Below, piece by piece: positions 44,002 to 52,888 of a stretch of 64,000 nucleotides of DNA; position 1 is the first letter of the stretch, and every line of letters starts with the position of its first letter. This DNA is from Tropicibacter oceani (GTDB taxonomy: Bacteria; Pseudomonadota; Alphaproteobacteria; Rhodobacterales; Rhodobacteraceae). A program made the translations under genes and the position numbers. Location of the stretch: the NCBI RefSeq assembly GCF_029958925.1, contig NZ_CP124616.1:372001-436000 (forward strand). The letters run 5' to 3'. Under the pieces are notes generated by a model, which saw only the letters and a program-made list of their open reading frames with translations, searched no databases and was not told the DNA's origin.

Positions 44002-45174
44002 TCAGCCCCCCGACGCGCGCTTGGCGATGGTCGACAGGCTGCGCGCGATGGCGCCCATTTCGGTGCGCAGCTCGGCCATGCTTTCCTGCCGCCCGGCGCT
44101 GATTTCTTCGAGAAGGCGCAGCATCTGCACGTCGATCGACCGCAGGCGCATCCGGCTTTCGGGGTCCAGCCCTTCGCTGGTTTCCTTTTCGCGGATCGCC
44201 TCGGCCAGCAGTTCCTGCCCTTCGGCGATGCGTGCCATCGACGATGCGGTGGGGGCTGTCGCCTCCATCCGTTCGGTCATGCGTTCGATGGAATCGGCCA
44301 GCTGACCCAGCCGGTTGTCGACCTCGGACCGGCCCTGTTCGGACTGGGCGAAAAGGTATTGCAGGGTCTCGATCTGTTCGGCCATGCGGTCCAGGACGAT
44401 ACCGGCAGCGCCCAGATCGGGCCCTTCGCCTTCGCCATGGGAAAAGCCGAGCTTGGTGATGGTGGACAGCCATTCCTCAAGCTCGCGGTAGAACCGGTTC
44501 TGACCATGCCCGGCGAACAGTTCCAACAACCCCACGACCAGCGAACAGGCCAGCCCCAGCAAGGATGAGGCAAAGGCCACCCCCATACCGCCCAGCTGGC
44601 TTTCGAGGCCGCTCATCAGGCGGCCAAAAACCTCGGTTCCGGATTCGCCCTCTTGCGGGGCGAGACTGCGGATCGTGTCGACCAGCGCAGGCACCGTGGT
44701 GGCCAGCCCGTAAAAGGTGCCCAAAAGGCCCAGGAAGATCAGCAGCGATACGATATAGCGCGTGATCTCGCGCGCTTCGTCGATGCGCGTGGCGACGGAA
44801 TCCAGGATCGACCGGGTCGATGTGGTGGTGATCTGCATCCGCTTGTCGCGCCGCCGCAGCAGGGCAGCCAGCGGCGCCAACAATTGCGGGGCCGCCGCAC
44901 GCGACCCTTGCTGATCGCCCGGCGCGGCAAAGCGTTCGATCCAGCGGACCGACCCGATCAACTGCACCACCTGATAGAAACAGGCCAGCACCCCGATGAC
45001 AAAGACGAACAGGATGAAACCGTTCAGGTAGGGGTTGCTTTCAAAGACCGGCAGGACCCGCGGCAGGGCCAGAAAGGCCCCGACGATGGACAGGCCCAAC
45101 ACGACAAGCATGAGGGTCACCTGACGGACAGGCTGGGAAAAATGAAGCTCGGCCTCGAGGTCGGGCTGGTCCAT
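44002..45174 (-). CDS. MotA/TolQ/ExbB-family proton channel protein
   Basis: 390 aa. Four hydrophobic segments at about residues 17-38, 48-72, 137-165 and 193-220 as in MotA-type channels; GLLGTFYGLATTVPALV and GVAFASSLLGLACSLVVG are the pore-lining hairpin. A helical cytoplasmic C-terminus of about 150 residues with amphipathic segments follows. First gene of a two-gene operon with the coiled-coil OmpA protein. Not flagellar: the flagellar genes lie 6 kb away and differ. The conserved pairing implies a membrane-potential-driven motor or energiser. Confidence 0.85.
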   Translation of the reverse strand: MDQPDLEAELHFSQPVRQVTLMLVVLGLSIVGAFLALPRVLPVFESNPYLNGFILFVFVIGVLACFYQVVQLIGSVRWIERFAAPGDQQGSRAAAPQLLAPLAALLRRRDKRMQITTTSTRSILDSVATRIDEAREITRYIVSLLIFLGLLGTFYGLATTVPALVDTIRSLAPQEGESGTEVFGRLMSGLESQLGGMGVAFASSLLGLACSLVVGLLELFAGHGQNRFYRELEEWLSTITKLGFSHGEGEGPDLGAAGIVLDRMAEQIETLQYLFAQSEQGRSEVDNRLGQLADSIERMTERMEATAPTASSMARIAEGQELLAEAIREKETSEGLDPESRMRLRSIDVQMLRLLEEISAGRQESMAELRTEMGAIARSLSTIAKRASGG

Positions 45175-45239
45175 AGGACACCTGACGCGTTTGTTCTGCT
45201 AGCCGGAACGTAAGCGGTTAGCGCACACAAGCCAAGGGT

Positions 45240-45767
45240 TTATGCGCTCAGCGCCCTTACCCGATCGACAAGCCATTGCAGTTCGGCGTCAGGAATGCCC
45301 AGGTCAACCAGGTGCGCCGCGGTGTTGAACAGGTATTCGCTGTTCGGGCCCCGCCCGCCATGCGCCTGCGCGATGATCTGCGCCTGCTCTTCCAGGGGCA
45401 GACGACAATACTGCACGTGATCGCGGTCGATGACGTAGGAAACCGCCTCGATCCGGGTTCCGTCGTTCAGATCCAGTGTCAGAACCTTTTCCAGGTAGGC
45501 CGCCGAGACAAGTTCGCGTTCGCGCAGATAGTCCAGCGTCGCCTCTTCGGTGCCGGGGGCGGCGCGCAGGGCCAGCCCTTCGCACAGGGCGCCGCGATGT
45601 TCGTCCAGGGCCAGCACCAGTCCGGGGTTTTCCTCGCTACCGCGATGGTGGATCGAGCGCATGCAGAAGCTGCGCGAAAAATCCGCCACGCGGGCATGGC
45701 GCTGCTCGGCTACCTCGAACCCGGGGTGCCACAAAAGCGAGCCATATCCGAATACCCAAAGCGTCAT
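45240..45767 (-). CDS. ChaC-family gamma-glutamylcyclotransferase
   Basis: 175 aa. GCT fold with the substrate-binding FGYGSLLW near residues 6-13 and the catalytic Glu region near SEENPGLVLAL, consistent with glutathione-specific ChaC2-type enzymes that release 5-oxoproline and Cys-Gly. ATG 45767; the open frame to 45908 extends into the next gene's promoter and is not credible. Divergent from the DUF2125 gene. Confidence 0.88.
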   Translation of the reverse strand: MTLWVFGYGSLLWHPGFEVAEQRHARVADFSRSFCMRSIHHRGSEENPGLVLALDEHRGALCEGLALRAAPGTEEATLDYLRERELVSAAYLEKVLTLDLNDGTRIEAVSYVIDRDHVQYCRLPLEEQAQIIAQAHGGRGPNSEYLFNTAAHLVDLGIPDAELQWLVDRVRALSA

Positions 45768-45834
45768 GGTTCTGGTCCTTGCCGATTTGCGCCTGTAGAC
45801 ACCAGATGGATTCTGTTTGAAAGGGGTCTGTGGG

Positions 45835-46806
45835 TTGAAACGTCTTGTCCTTGCCATTTCTGTCGCAGCGATTTTGTACGCGGGATTCTGGGCTTTGCAG
45901 GCGCACAACCTGCGCAGCGGATTGGAACGCTGGTTCGCCGAACGGCAGCAAGACGGCTGGGACGCATCCTACAGCGATCTGAGTGTGCGTGGTTTTCCCA
46001 ATCGGCTGGACGTGACCCTGACGGACCTTGTGCTGGCCAACCCCGACAACCAGACCACCTGGCGCGCGCCCTTCTTCCAGATGTTTTCGCTGGTCTATCG
46101 CCCCGAGCACTGGATTTTCGCCTGGCCCGACAACCAGACCGTGACGACCGAGGCCGGAGAACACCAGATCAGCTCGGACGGGTTGCGCGCCTCTTTGGTG
46201 ATTCAGGATGACCGCATTCTGCGCAGCAATCTCGAGGCCGTGGTGCTGAACATTTCAGGCCCGACCAATCTGGCCATGGCCGGGCTGAACCTTGGCGTTG
46301 CCGTCGATGACGCCGACCCCCGGCTGATGCGCATCGGGCTGAACGCGGCGGCCATTGCCGGCGCGTCGGGTACGCTTGGCCCGGCGCCGGACGGCAAGAT
46401 CGACGAAATCACCCTGCGGGCCGAGGTCAGCTTTGACGAGGTCTGGACCCGCGACGCCCTGAAATCCGACAAGCCCCAGCCAACCCGCATCGTCCTGCCC
46501 CTGGCCGAATACAAGGCCAACAAGCTGGAGCTGAAGGCAACCGGCGACTGGGAGGTCGACAACAAGGGGCGGCTGGACGGCACCGCAACCCTGCGCGCGG
46601 TGAACTGGCGCGAATTGCTGGAAGGCGCCGGCGCCGCCGGTGATCTGCCCGAAGGACTGGCGGATTTCCTGACGCAGACCATGGGGCTTGTCGCTTCGCT
46701 TTCGGGAAACAAGACGACACTGGACCTGACCTTCGGTTTTAATGACGGCAATGTCTCGCTCGGGATCATTCCGCTGGGCAAGGCCCCCCGCATCCGGCTT
46801 AGATAG
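45835..46806 (+). CDS. DUF2125 family protein
   Basis: About 323 aa. One N-terminal helix (residues 3-22, LVLAISVAAILYAGFWAL) that could anchor or be a signal, then a beta-rich periplasmic domain (GFPNRLDVTLTDLVLANPD; LRASLVIQDDRI). DUF2125 proteins are conserved in alphaproteobacteria and remote from AsmA/YdbH-like lipid-transfer folds; function unknown. TTG 45835 is preferred because AGGGG lies eight bases upstream; TTG 45817 gives six extra residues. Ends nine bases before the M20 peptidase stop. Confidence 0.82.
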   Translation: MKRLVLAISVAAILYAGFWALQAHNLRSGLERWFAERQQDGWDASYSDLSVRGFPNRLDVTLTDLVLANPDNQTTWRAPFFQMFSLVYRPEHWIFAWPDNQTVTTEAGEHQISSDGLRASLVIQDDRILRSNLEAVVLNISGPTNLAMAGLNLGVAVDDADPRLMRIGLNAAAIAGASGTLGPAPDGKIDEITLRAEVSFDEVWTRDALKSDKPQPTRIVLPLAEYKANKLELKATGDWEVDNKGRLDGTATLRAVNWRELLEGAGAAGDLPEGLADFLTQTMGLVASLSGNKTTLDLTFGFNDGNVSLGIIPLGKAPRIRLR

Positions 46807-46815
46807 GTCCACCGC

Positions 46816-48087
46816 CTAGGTCAGCAGCTTTTCCAGCGCCCGCCCCATGACCTTGGCGGAATCCACCATATCGGTGATGCCGATCCATTCATCCGGCTTG
46901 TGCGCAAGGTCCAGCACCCCGGGACCATAGGCGATGCAGTTCTTCAGCCGCCCGATCCTGTCGATGTGCTTTTGGTCATAGGACCCGGGCGAAGCGACAA
47001 AATCCGGGGCCTTGCCCAGAACTTCGCGCACCGCCTCGGCGACGGTCGTCACCACGGGCGCGTCGCGATCCGTCATGCTGGGCACGATCCTGTTGATTTC
47101 GCGCAGGTCATAGTCGAACCGGTCGCGCGAGGCTTTCAACCCTTCGAGGATGCCGACGATCTCGCCCTGCACCGCGTCAAAGCTTTCTTCGACCAGATAG
47201 CGCCGATCGATCACGATGCGGCAGCTGTCAGGCACGCAGCAGGCGGGCAAACCGCTGTAATCCTTGGGCAGTTCCTCTGATCCGCCGTGGATGGCGCTGA
47301 TGTTCATCGTCGATTGCCGCGCGCCTTCGGGGACCACGGGCATTGCCGTGCGGCGCTGCGCCATCGCTGGGAACAACTGCTCCTCGAAGGCGTCCAAGAC
47401 CGCCCCCATATGCCGGATCGCGCAATCGCCCAGAAAGGGCATCGAGCCATGGGCGATCTCGCCCTTGGTTTCGATCTCGGCCCACCAACCGCCGCGATGA
47501 CCCAGACAGATGCGGTCCTTGTTCAGCGGTTCCGGGATGATCACATGCTGCACCCGCTCGGGGTTGAAAAAGCCCTGCTCGGCCAGATAGGCGACGCCGC
47601 CATAACCACCAGATTCCTCGTCTGCCGTGCCGCTGATCTCGATCGCCCCGGCGAAATCGGGGTGCTCTTCGACAAAGGCCTCGGCCGCGATGATGCTGGC
47701 GGCAAGCCCGCCCTTCATGTCACAGGCGCCGCGTCCATAAACCCGGTCGCCATCAACCTCGCCGCCAAAAGGATCGCGTGTCCAACCGCGCCCGACCTCG
47801 ACCACGTCGGTATGGCTGTTGAAATGCACGCAATCGCCGGGCCGGGTGCCCTCGCGACGGGCCACGATGTTCCAGCGCGGATAGCGGTCGCTGTCGCCCG
47901 GCGCGCCTGTCGCGCGGATCAACTGGCAGTCAAAGCCGCGCGGCGCCAGCCTTGCGCGCAGGTATTCGCAAACCTCGCGATAGCAATCGCCCGGCGGGTT
48001 CAGCGTGGGAATGCGGATCAGGTCCTGGGTCAGCGCAACCAGATCGTCGCGCTTGCCTTCGATACGTTTGCTCAAACCATCGCTCAT
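46816..48087 (-). CDS. M20 family metallopeptidase (ArgE/DapE-type deacylase)
   Basis: 423 aa. Zinc-binding landmarks: HFNSHTDVVEVG (His, Asp), YGRGACDMKGG (bridging Asp), TADEESGGYGG (catalytic Glu-Glu) and a C-terminal His region. A lid/dimerisation domain lies between. Annotated homologues are called acetylornithine deacetylase or succinyl-diaminopimelate desuccinylase, but substrate is not fixed by these motifs. ATG 48087 gives the family N-terminus; the longer frame to 48156 runs into the panC terminator region. Downstream of panBC on the same strand by 81 bp. Confidence 0.85.
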   Translation of the reverse strand: MSDGLSKRIEGKRDDLVALTQDLIRIPTLNPPGDCYREVCEYLRARLAPRGFDCQLIRATGAPGDSDRYPRWNIVARREGTRPGDCVHFNSHTDVVEVGRGWTRDPFGGEVDGDRVYGRGACDMKGGLAASIIAAEAFVEEHPDFAGAIEISGTADEESGGYGGVAYLAEQGFFNPERVQHVIIPEPLNKDRICLGHRGGWWAEIETKGEIAHGSMPFLGDCAIRHMGAVLDAFEEQLFPAMAQRRTAMPVVPEGARQSTMNISAIHGGSEELPKDYSGLPACCVPDSCRIVIDRRYLVEESFDAVQGEIVGILEGLKASRDRFDYDLREINRIVPSMTDRDAPVVTTVAEAVREVLGKAPDFVASPGSYDQKHIDRIGRLKNCIAYGPGVLDLAHKPDEWIGITDMVDSAKVMGRALEKLLT

Positions 48088-48126
48088 GCCATCACCTCCG
48101 CCGCGGATTGTGACGCCATTCCGGCC

Positions 48127-48158
48127 GGGTGCAAGGGGCTGCAGGGCGGGTTGCACCC
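48127..48158. terminator. Hairpin downstream of panC
   Basis: Arms GGGTGCAA (48127-48134) and TTGCACCC (48151-48158) enclose 16 G-rich bases, in the gap between panC and the M20 gene on the minus strand. No T-run; partial terminator or mRNA-stabilising structure. Confidence 0.4.
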
Positions 48159-48168
48159 CGCACGCCGC

Positions 48169-49011
48169 TCAGACCGCGATATTGTCGATCAAACGCACAC
48201 CGGCCAGCCAGGCCGCCACCAAAAGCCGCGCGGGGCGATCGGGCTGCTCCAACAACGACAGGTCGTCATTGGCGCGCAGGTCCAGGTATTCCACCTCGGT
48301 AAAGCCTGCCGACAGAATCCGGGCGCGCGCCTCTTGTGCCAGGGCGCTGGCCGATGCGCCGCCGCGCAACCCCTCTGCCATGTCTTCCAGCGCCTGATGC
48401 AGGGCCGGCGCCTTGACGCGCGAACGGTCCGACAACAGCAGATTGCGCGACGACATGGCCAGCCCGTCCATTTCGCGGATCGTCGGACAGCCGACCACCT
48501 CGACATCCAGATCAAGGTCTGCAGACATCCGCCGCACCACCTGCAATTGCTGGAAATCCTTTTCGCCAAAGAATGCCTTATCGGCGCGGGTCTGGGTGAA
48601 CAGCTTGGTCACCACCGTCGCCACCCCGTCGAAATGCCCGGGCCGATGCGCGCCGCACAGAACATCCGTCAGACCCGCCACCGAAACGGTGGTTGCAAAG
48701 ACCTCGGGATAGATCTGATCGACCCCCGGGACGTACAGCGCGTCAACCTCAAAGCGCGCCAGCTTGCGGGCGTCGTCCTCTTCGGTGCGGGGATAGTTGT
48801 CCAGATCGCTGGGGTTGTTGAACTGCTTGGGGTTCACAAAGATCGTCACGATCACCCGGTCACAGGCCGCCTTGGCCGCCGCGACAAGGCTGAGGTGCCC
48901 ATCATGCAGCGCGCCCATGGTCGGCACCACGCCGACAACCTCGCCCGCGCGGCGCCAGCCATCGACCTGCGCGCGCAGCTCGGCCTTGGTGCGAATGATC
49001 GGCGGCGTCAT
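48169..49011 (-). CDS. panC: Pantothenate synthetase
   Basis: ATP-dependent ligation of pantoate and beta-alanine. 280 aa nucleotidyltransferase fold: [12 protein letters not shown] with the HxGH-type motif near residues 30-41, [28 protein letters not shown] and the SSRNLLLS (KMSKS-like) loop. Start overlaps the panB stop by four bases, the usual panBC arrangement. C-terminal part is complete. Confidence 0.95.
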   Translation of the reverse strand: MTPPIIRTKAELRAQVDGWRRAGEVVGVVPTMGALHDGHLSLVAAAKAACDRVIVTIFVNPKQFNNPSDLDNYPRTEEDDARKLARFEVDALYVPGVDQIYPEVFATTVSVAGLTDVLCGAHRPGHFDGVATVVTKLFTQTRADKAFFGEKDFQQLQVVRRMSADLDLDVEVVGCPTIREMDGLAMSSRNLLLSDRSRVKAPALHQALEDMAEGLRGGASASALAQEARARILSAGFTEVEYLDLRANDDLSLLEQPDRPARLLVAAWLAGVRLIDNIAV

Positions 49012-49841
49012 TTGCGGGCCTCGGGGGCTGCATCGCCAAAGACATGTTCCGGCCCCGGAAATTCCCGCGCCTTCACTGCGCGCGCGTATTCGGCAATTGC
49101 CGCATCCGCGTCTTCGCCCAGCGTCGCAAAGCGTTTCACGAACTTGGCCTTGAAGGCGGTGAACAGCCCCAGCATGTCGTCGACGACAAGGATCTGCCCA
49201 TCACAACCCGCGCTGGCGCCAATGCCGATCGTCGGAATGGCCACCTGCGCCGTCACGCGGTTGGCCAGCCCTTCGGGCACCTTTTCCAGCACCACGGAAA
49301 ACGCCCCTGCATCGGCCACGGCCTGCGCGTCGCGCATCAATGCGTCGCCCGCATCGCCGCGCCCTTGCACTTTGTAACCGCCCAGCGTGTTGATCGACTG
49401 CGGCGTCAACCCGACGTGGGCCATCACCGGAATGCCGCGCGCCACCAGAAAGCGGATCGTTTCGGCCATGCCGACGCCGCCTTCCAGCTTGACCGCGCCC
49501 GCGCCGGTTTCCTTCATCAGGATCGCCGCGTTGCGAAAGGCCTGCTGCGGGCTTTCCTCGTAGCTGCCAAACGGCATGTCGATCACCATCATCGCGCTGG
49601 ACAGCCCGCGCGCCACCGCCTTGCCATGCAGGATCATCATCTCCATCGTCACTTCGACGGTCGAGGCCAGCCCGTGCAGCACCATGCCGACGCTGTCGCC
49701 GACCAGCACGAAATCAACATGCGGGTCCATGATCTGCGCCATCGGGGTGGTGTAGGCGGTCAGACTGACCAGAGGTTCACCCCCCTTGCGGGCAAGGATA
49801 TCCTCGGGCATCGGGGCCCGTTTTTTCGCCGTCGCACTCAT
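49008..49841 (-). CDS. panB: 3-methyl-2-oxobutanoate hydroxymethyltransferase
   Basis: First committed step of pantothenate synthesis. 277 aa TIM barrel: [31 protein letters not shown] (Mg-binding Asp), [14 protein letters not shown] and [17 protein letters not shown] near residues 200-216. Upstream GGAGG precedes ATG at the usual distance. Coupled to panC by an ATGA overlap. Confidence 0.95.
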   Translation of the reverse strand: MSATAKKRAPMPEDILARKGGEPLVSLTAYTTPMAQIMDPHVDFVLVGDSVGMVLHGLASTVEVTMEMMILHGKAVARGLSSAMMVIDMPFGSYEESPQQAFRNAAILMKETGAGAVKLEGGVGMAETIRFLVARGIPVMAHVGLTPQSINTLGGYKVQGRGDAGDALMRDAQAVADAGAFSVVLEKVPEGLANRVTAQVAIPTIGIGASAGCDGQILVVDDMLGLFTAFKAKFVKRFATLGEDADAAIAEYARAVKAREFPGPEHVFGDAAPEARK

Positions 49842-49924
49842 GCCCGCCTCCTCCGCGCAACAAAGTTGCGCGCAGGTCTAGCATTTGCTGCATTGCAGAA
49901 CCAGAGGCTTTCTGCGCGCCGCCC

Positions 49925-51265
49925 TTAGCGCAGGCCTTCGATCCTGTGGGTTTCGGCATGAAAGTCGATCTCGGCCCGGCTGGCGCCTGTCACCGGCTTT
50001 GCATCCTTGCCCGGCTTGATGAAAATCGCGCCCTCGGCCCCGACCTTCAGCATCCAGGCCTCGTTGTTTTCGACGTAGGAACAGACAAAGGTTTCGCTGC
50101 CGTCAGTCGACGGCCCGGCGTGCACGATGGTCAGCGCAGGCAGCGCCTTCATGCCCGGAATGCGGGTTTTCAACAGGTGCAGGGCCGCCCCCAGCTTTAG
50201 CCTGTCTGCCAGCGCCATCGCGGTGGCAATGTCGGCCTCGGACACTTCGGCCAGCTTTTCGCCAAGCTCATCGGGCCGGAACCTTCTGATATCGTCCATC
50301 GACGCCTTAAGCGGGTTCTCGGGCAGGTGGGAATTGTCGTGCCGGATACAGTCGTAAAGCGTCACGCCGCGGCCTTCGACCGGAACCAGGAAACGGGGGC
50401 CGCCAAGTGCGCGCAACGCAAAGGCCATCCGCTGTTCGCCCTCGACATCGCGATACGACCCGTTGCCAAGACCCAGCAGGAAATCGGCCTCGCCGGACCG
50501 CCAGCAGGCCATCGCCGCCCCCACCTGAAGGGGATTGGCGAAACGGGCCGCAATGGACGCGCATTCAAGGATCGCATCACGCCGGCCGCGTTCGGGATTG
50601 GCCAGGGCCAGCGCCTGCAATTCGGCGGCAAGCTGGTCGTCCGGAACCACGTGAAGCTGGGGATGGCCGGCAATCCATGCGGCAATGGCACCTTGCAGCG
50701 GGGTCTTGCGGTTCAACTGGTAAAAAGGCCCGTCCAGACGGCTGAGCGATTCGGCAATGCCGCCTTCGAACCCGGTCTGTTGCGCGGCCTCTTGCGGGTT
50801 TTCACGCACCCACTTTTGCCCGGACCGGGCAAGGATCAGGTAGTCCGTCGCCCCCATCGCGCGCAGTCCTTCGACCACGTCGCAGAACGTCTCTTCGATC
50901 AGCGCCCTTGTGTTGCCCACGAACTGAGCGTGTCCCCCGTTCAGTACCTGCGCAAGATAATAGTCGCAGTGAAAGGCCTGGATCGCAGCGGCGGGCAATT
51001 CCGTCCGTTTGTAGCGGCCCTGCCCGGTCATCTGATTGGTGTAATTCACGATGGCCTGCACCAGCGGCGCGGGGTCATCCGGCAGGGCATCCATGGCCGA
51101 TTGCGGAACCACGATCCGGTCCAGCCGGGGCGGCGCGCTATTCGCGGCCGGCGGTTCTTGCGGCGGTGCTTCGCCGGAAAACCGTTTGCCGCCCCCGGGT
51201 TTGCGCGCCTGAAAGGCCTCGGCCGAGGCCTTGCCACCCAGCAGATGTTTCAGTTTTCCAAGCAT
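49925..51265 (-). CDS. DMP19/DUF4375-like domain protein, unknown function
   Basis: 446 aa soluble protein. A Pro/Ala-rich N-terminal 45 residues, then a helical region (FHCDYYLAQVLNGGHAQF, TGFEGGIAESLSRLDGPFYQL) resembling DMP19-type domains, and a C-terminal half (VGAEGAIFIKPGKDAKPV) without known motif. ATG 51265 is chosen; the frame is open to 51547 but the preceding part has no ribosome-binding site, and AAAGGG lies upstream of 51265. Divergent from the ABC binding-protein gene. The function is not known. Confidence 0.72.
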   Translation of the reverse strand: MLGKLKHLLGGKASAEAFQARKPGGGKRFSGEAPPQEPPAANSAPPRLDRIVVPQSAMDALPDDPAPLVQAIVNYTNQMTGQGRYKRTELPAAAIQAFHCDYYLAQVLNGGHAQFVGNTRALIEETFCDVVEGLRAMGATDYLILARSGQKWVRENPQEAAQQTGFEGGIAESLSRLDGPFYQLNRKTPLQGAIAAWIAGHPQLHVVPDDQLAAELQALALANPERGRRDAILECASIAARFANPLQVGAAMACWRSGEADFLLGLGNGSYRDVEGEQRMAFALRALGGPRFLVPVEGRGVTLYDCIRHDNSHLPENPLKASMDDIRRFRPDELGEKLAEVSEADIATAMALADRLKLGAALHLLKTRIPGMKALPALTIVHAGPSTDGSETFVCSYVENNEAWMLKVGAEGAIFIKPGKDAKPVTGASRAEIDFHAETHRIEGLR

Positions 51266-51413
51266 GACGCAGCCCTTTCCTGACGGTTTGAGCATGGTTA
51301 ACCGAAATTTTTGGGCCAACTTGGGCAGGAAACGGACATTTCCACGCCGGGGCTTGATTGCTTGCCCGGTTGCGGGAACACTCGGGCAGACCGTTCTCAG
51401 GGAGCTTCCAGTC

Positions 51414-52883
51414 ATGACCTTTCGTCTTACCCTTGCCGCAGCCTTGCTGACCGGCAGCGCCGCCCTTGCCCAGCAGACCGACCTGACCATCGGTCTGCAG
51501 CTTGAACCGCCGCACCTTGATCCGACCTCGGCCGCCGCCGGGGCCATCGACAGCGTGCTTTACTCCAACGTCTTCGAGGGGCTGACCCGCTTTACCTCGG
51601 ACGGTTCGGTCGTGCCCGGGCTGGCCGAGCGCTGGGAGATTTCCGAAGACGGGCTGACCTATACTTTTCATCTGCGCAGCGGCGTGACCTTTCACGACGG
51701 TACGACGATGGACGCCGAGGACGTCAAGTTCACCCTGGACCGCGCCCGCGCCGAGGACAGCCAGAACGCGCAAAAGGCGCTGTTCGGCGAAATCGCCAGC
51801 GTCGAGGCGACCGATCCGCAGACCGTCACCGTGACCCTGACGCAGCCCAACGGCAGCTTCCTGTTCAACATGGCCTGGGGCGACGCGGTGATCGTGGCCC
51901 CCGAGAGCATCGAGGCCATCAAACAGACCCCCATCGGCACCGGCCCTTTCAAGTTTGACAACTGGACCCAGGGCGACAGCATCCATCTGGTGCAGAACGA
52001 TGCCTATTGGGGTGACAAACCGGCGCTGACCGAGGCAACGTTCAAGTTCATCAGCGACCCGACCGCCGCCTTTGCCGCGATGATGGCGCAGGATATCGAC
52101 GCCTTTGCCGGCTTTCCCGCGCCCGAAAACCTGCCGCAGTTCGAGGCCGATCCGCGGTTTCAGGTCCTGTCCGGCAGCACCGAGGGCGAAACCATCCTGT
52201 CGACCAACAACAAACTGCCCCCCTTGGACAACGTGAAGGTGCGGCAGGCAATTGCGCATGCGATCAACCGCCAGGAAATCATCGACGGGGCAATGTTCGG
52301 CCTTGGCACGCCGATCGGCACGCATTTCGCCCCGCACAACCCCGACTATGTCGATCTGACCGGCCTGTCGCAGTACGACCCGGAAAAGGCCAAGGCCCTG
52401 TTGGCCGAGGCAGGGCTGCCCGATGGCTTTACCACCACGCTGAAACTGCCGCCGCCGTCCTACGCGCGCCGGGGCGGTGAAATCATCGCCGCGCAGCTGC
52501 GCGCCGTGGGCATCCAGACCGAGATCACCAATCTGGAATGGGCGCAGTGGCTCGAAGAGGTGTTCCGCGGCAAGGATTTCGGCCTGACCATCGTCAGCCA
52601 TACCGAACCCATGGACATCAACATCTATGCAAGGCCGGATTACTATTTCCAGTATGACAGCGTGCCGTTCCAGACCCTGATGACGGAACTGACCGCCACG
52701 TCGAACCCCGAACAGCGCAGCGCCCTGCTGCGCCAGGCCCAGGAAATGATCGCCAAGGATTACGTCAACGGCTACCTTTTCCAGCTGGCCTTTCCCACCG
52801 TCGCCGATGCGCGGCTGGAAGGGCTGTGGCAGAACCAGCCGACCCAGGCGACCGATCTGACCGGCGTGCGCTGGACCGAGTAA
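51414..52883 (+). CDS. Oligopeptide/dipeptide-type ABC transporter substrate-binding protein
   Basis: 489 aa family 5 solute-binding protein. Signal peptide residues 1-19 (TFRLTLAAALLTGSAALA); the mature protein has PPHLDPTSAAAGAIDSVLYSNVFEGL, the ISEDGLTYTFHLRSGVTFHDG block and VRQAIAHAINRQEI. ATG 51414 has GGGAG about ten bases before it; the frame to 51231 extends over the divergent gene. The matching permeases and ATPase begin 2.2 kb downstream, after a hydrolase, a lipoprotein and a LysR gene, so the transporter is split. Substrate unknown. Confidence 0.88.
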   Translation: MTFRLTLAAALLTGSAALAQQTDLTIGLQLEPPHLDPTSAAAGAIDSVLYSNVFEGLTRFTSDGSVVPGLAERWEISEDGLTYTFHLRSGVTFHDGTTMDAEDVKFTLDRARAEDSQNAQKALFGEIASVEATDPQTVTVTLTQPNGSFLFNMAWGDAVIVAPESIEAIKQTPIGTGPFKFDNWTQGDSIHLVQNDAYWGDKPALTEATFKFISDPTAAFAAMMAQDIDAFAGFPAPENLPQFEADPRFQVLSGSTEGETILSTNNKLPPLDNVKVRQAIAHAINRQEIIDGAMFGLGTPIGTHFAPHNPDYVDLTGLSQYDPEKAKALLAEAGLPDGFTTTLKLPPPSYARRGGEIIAAQLRAVGIQTEITNLEWAQWLEEVFRGKDFGLTIVSHTEPMDINIYARPDYYFQYDSVPFQTLMTELTATSNPEQRSALLRQAQEMIAKDYVNGYLFQLAFPTVADARLEGLWQNQPTQATDLTGVRWTE

Positions 52884-52888
52884 GCGCC

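Noticed and set aside
41734-45174. Zorya anti-phage system (ZorA/ZorB)
   Set aside because: Channel and OmpA partners are similar in principle, but no ZorC, ZorD or ZorE is adjacent and the long coil is in the B-type partner, not the A-type; neighbours are core housekeeping genes.
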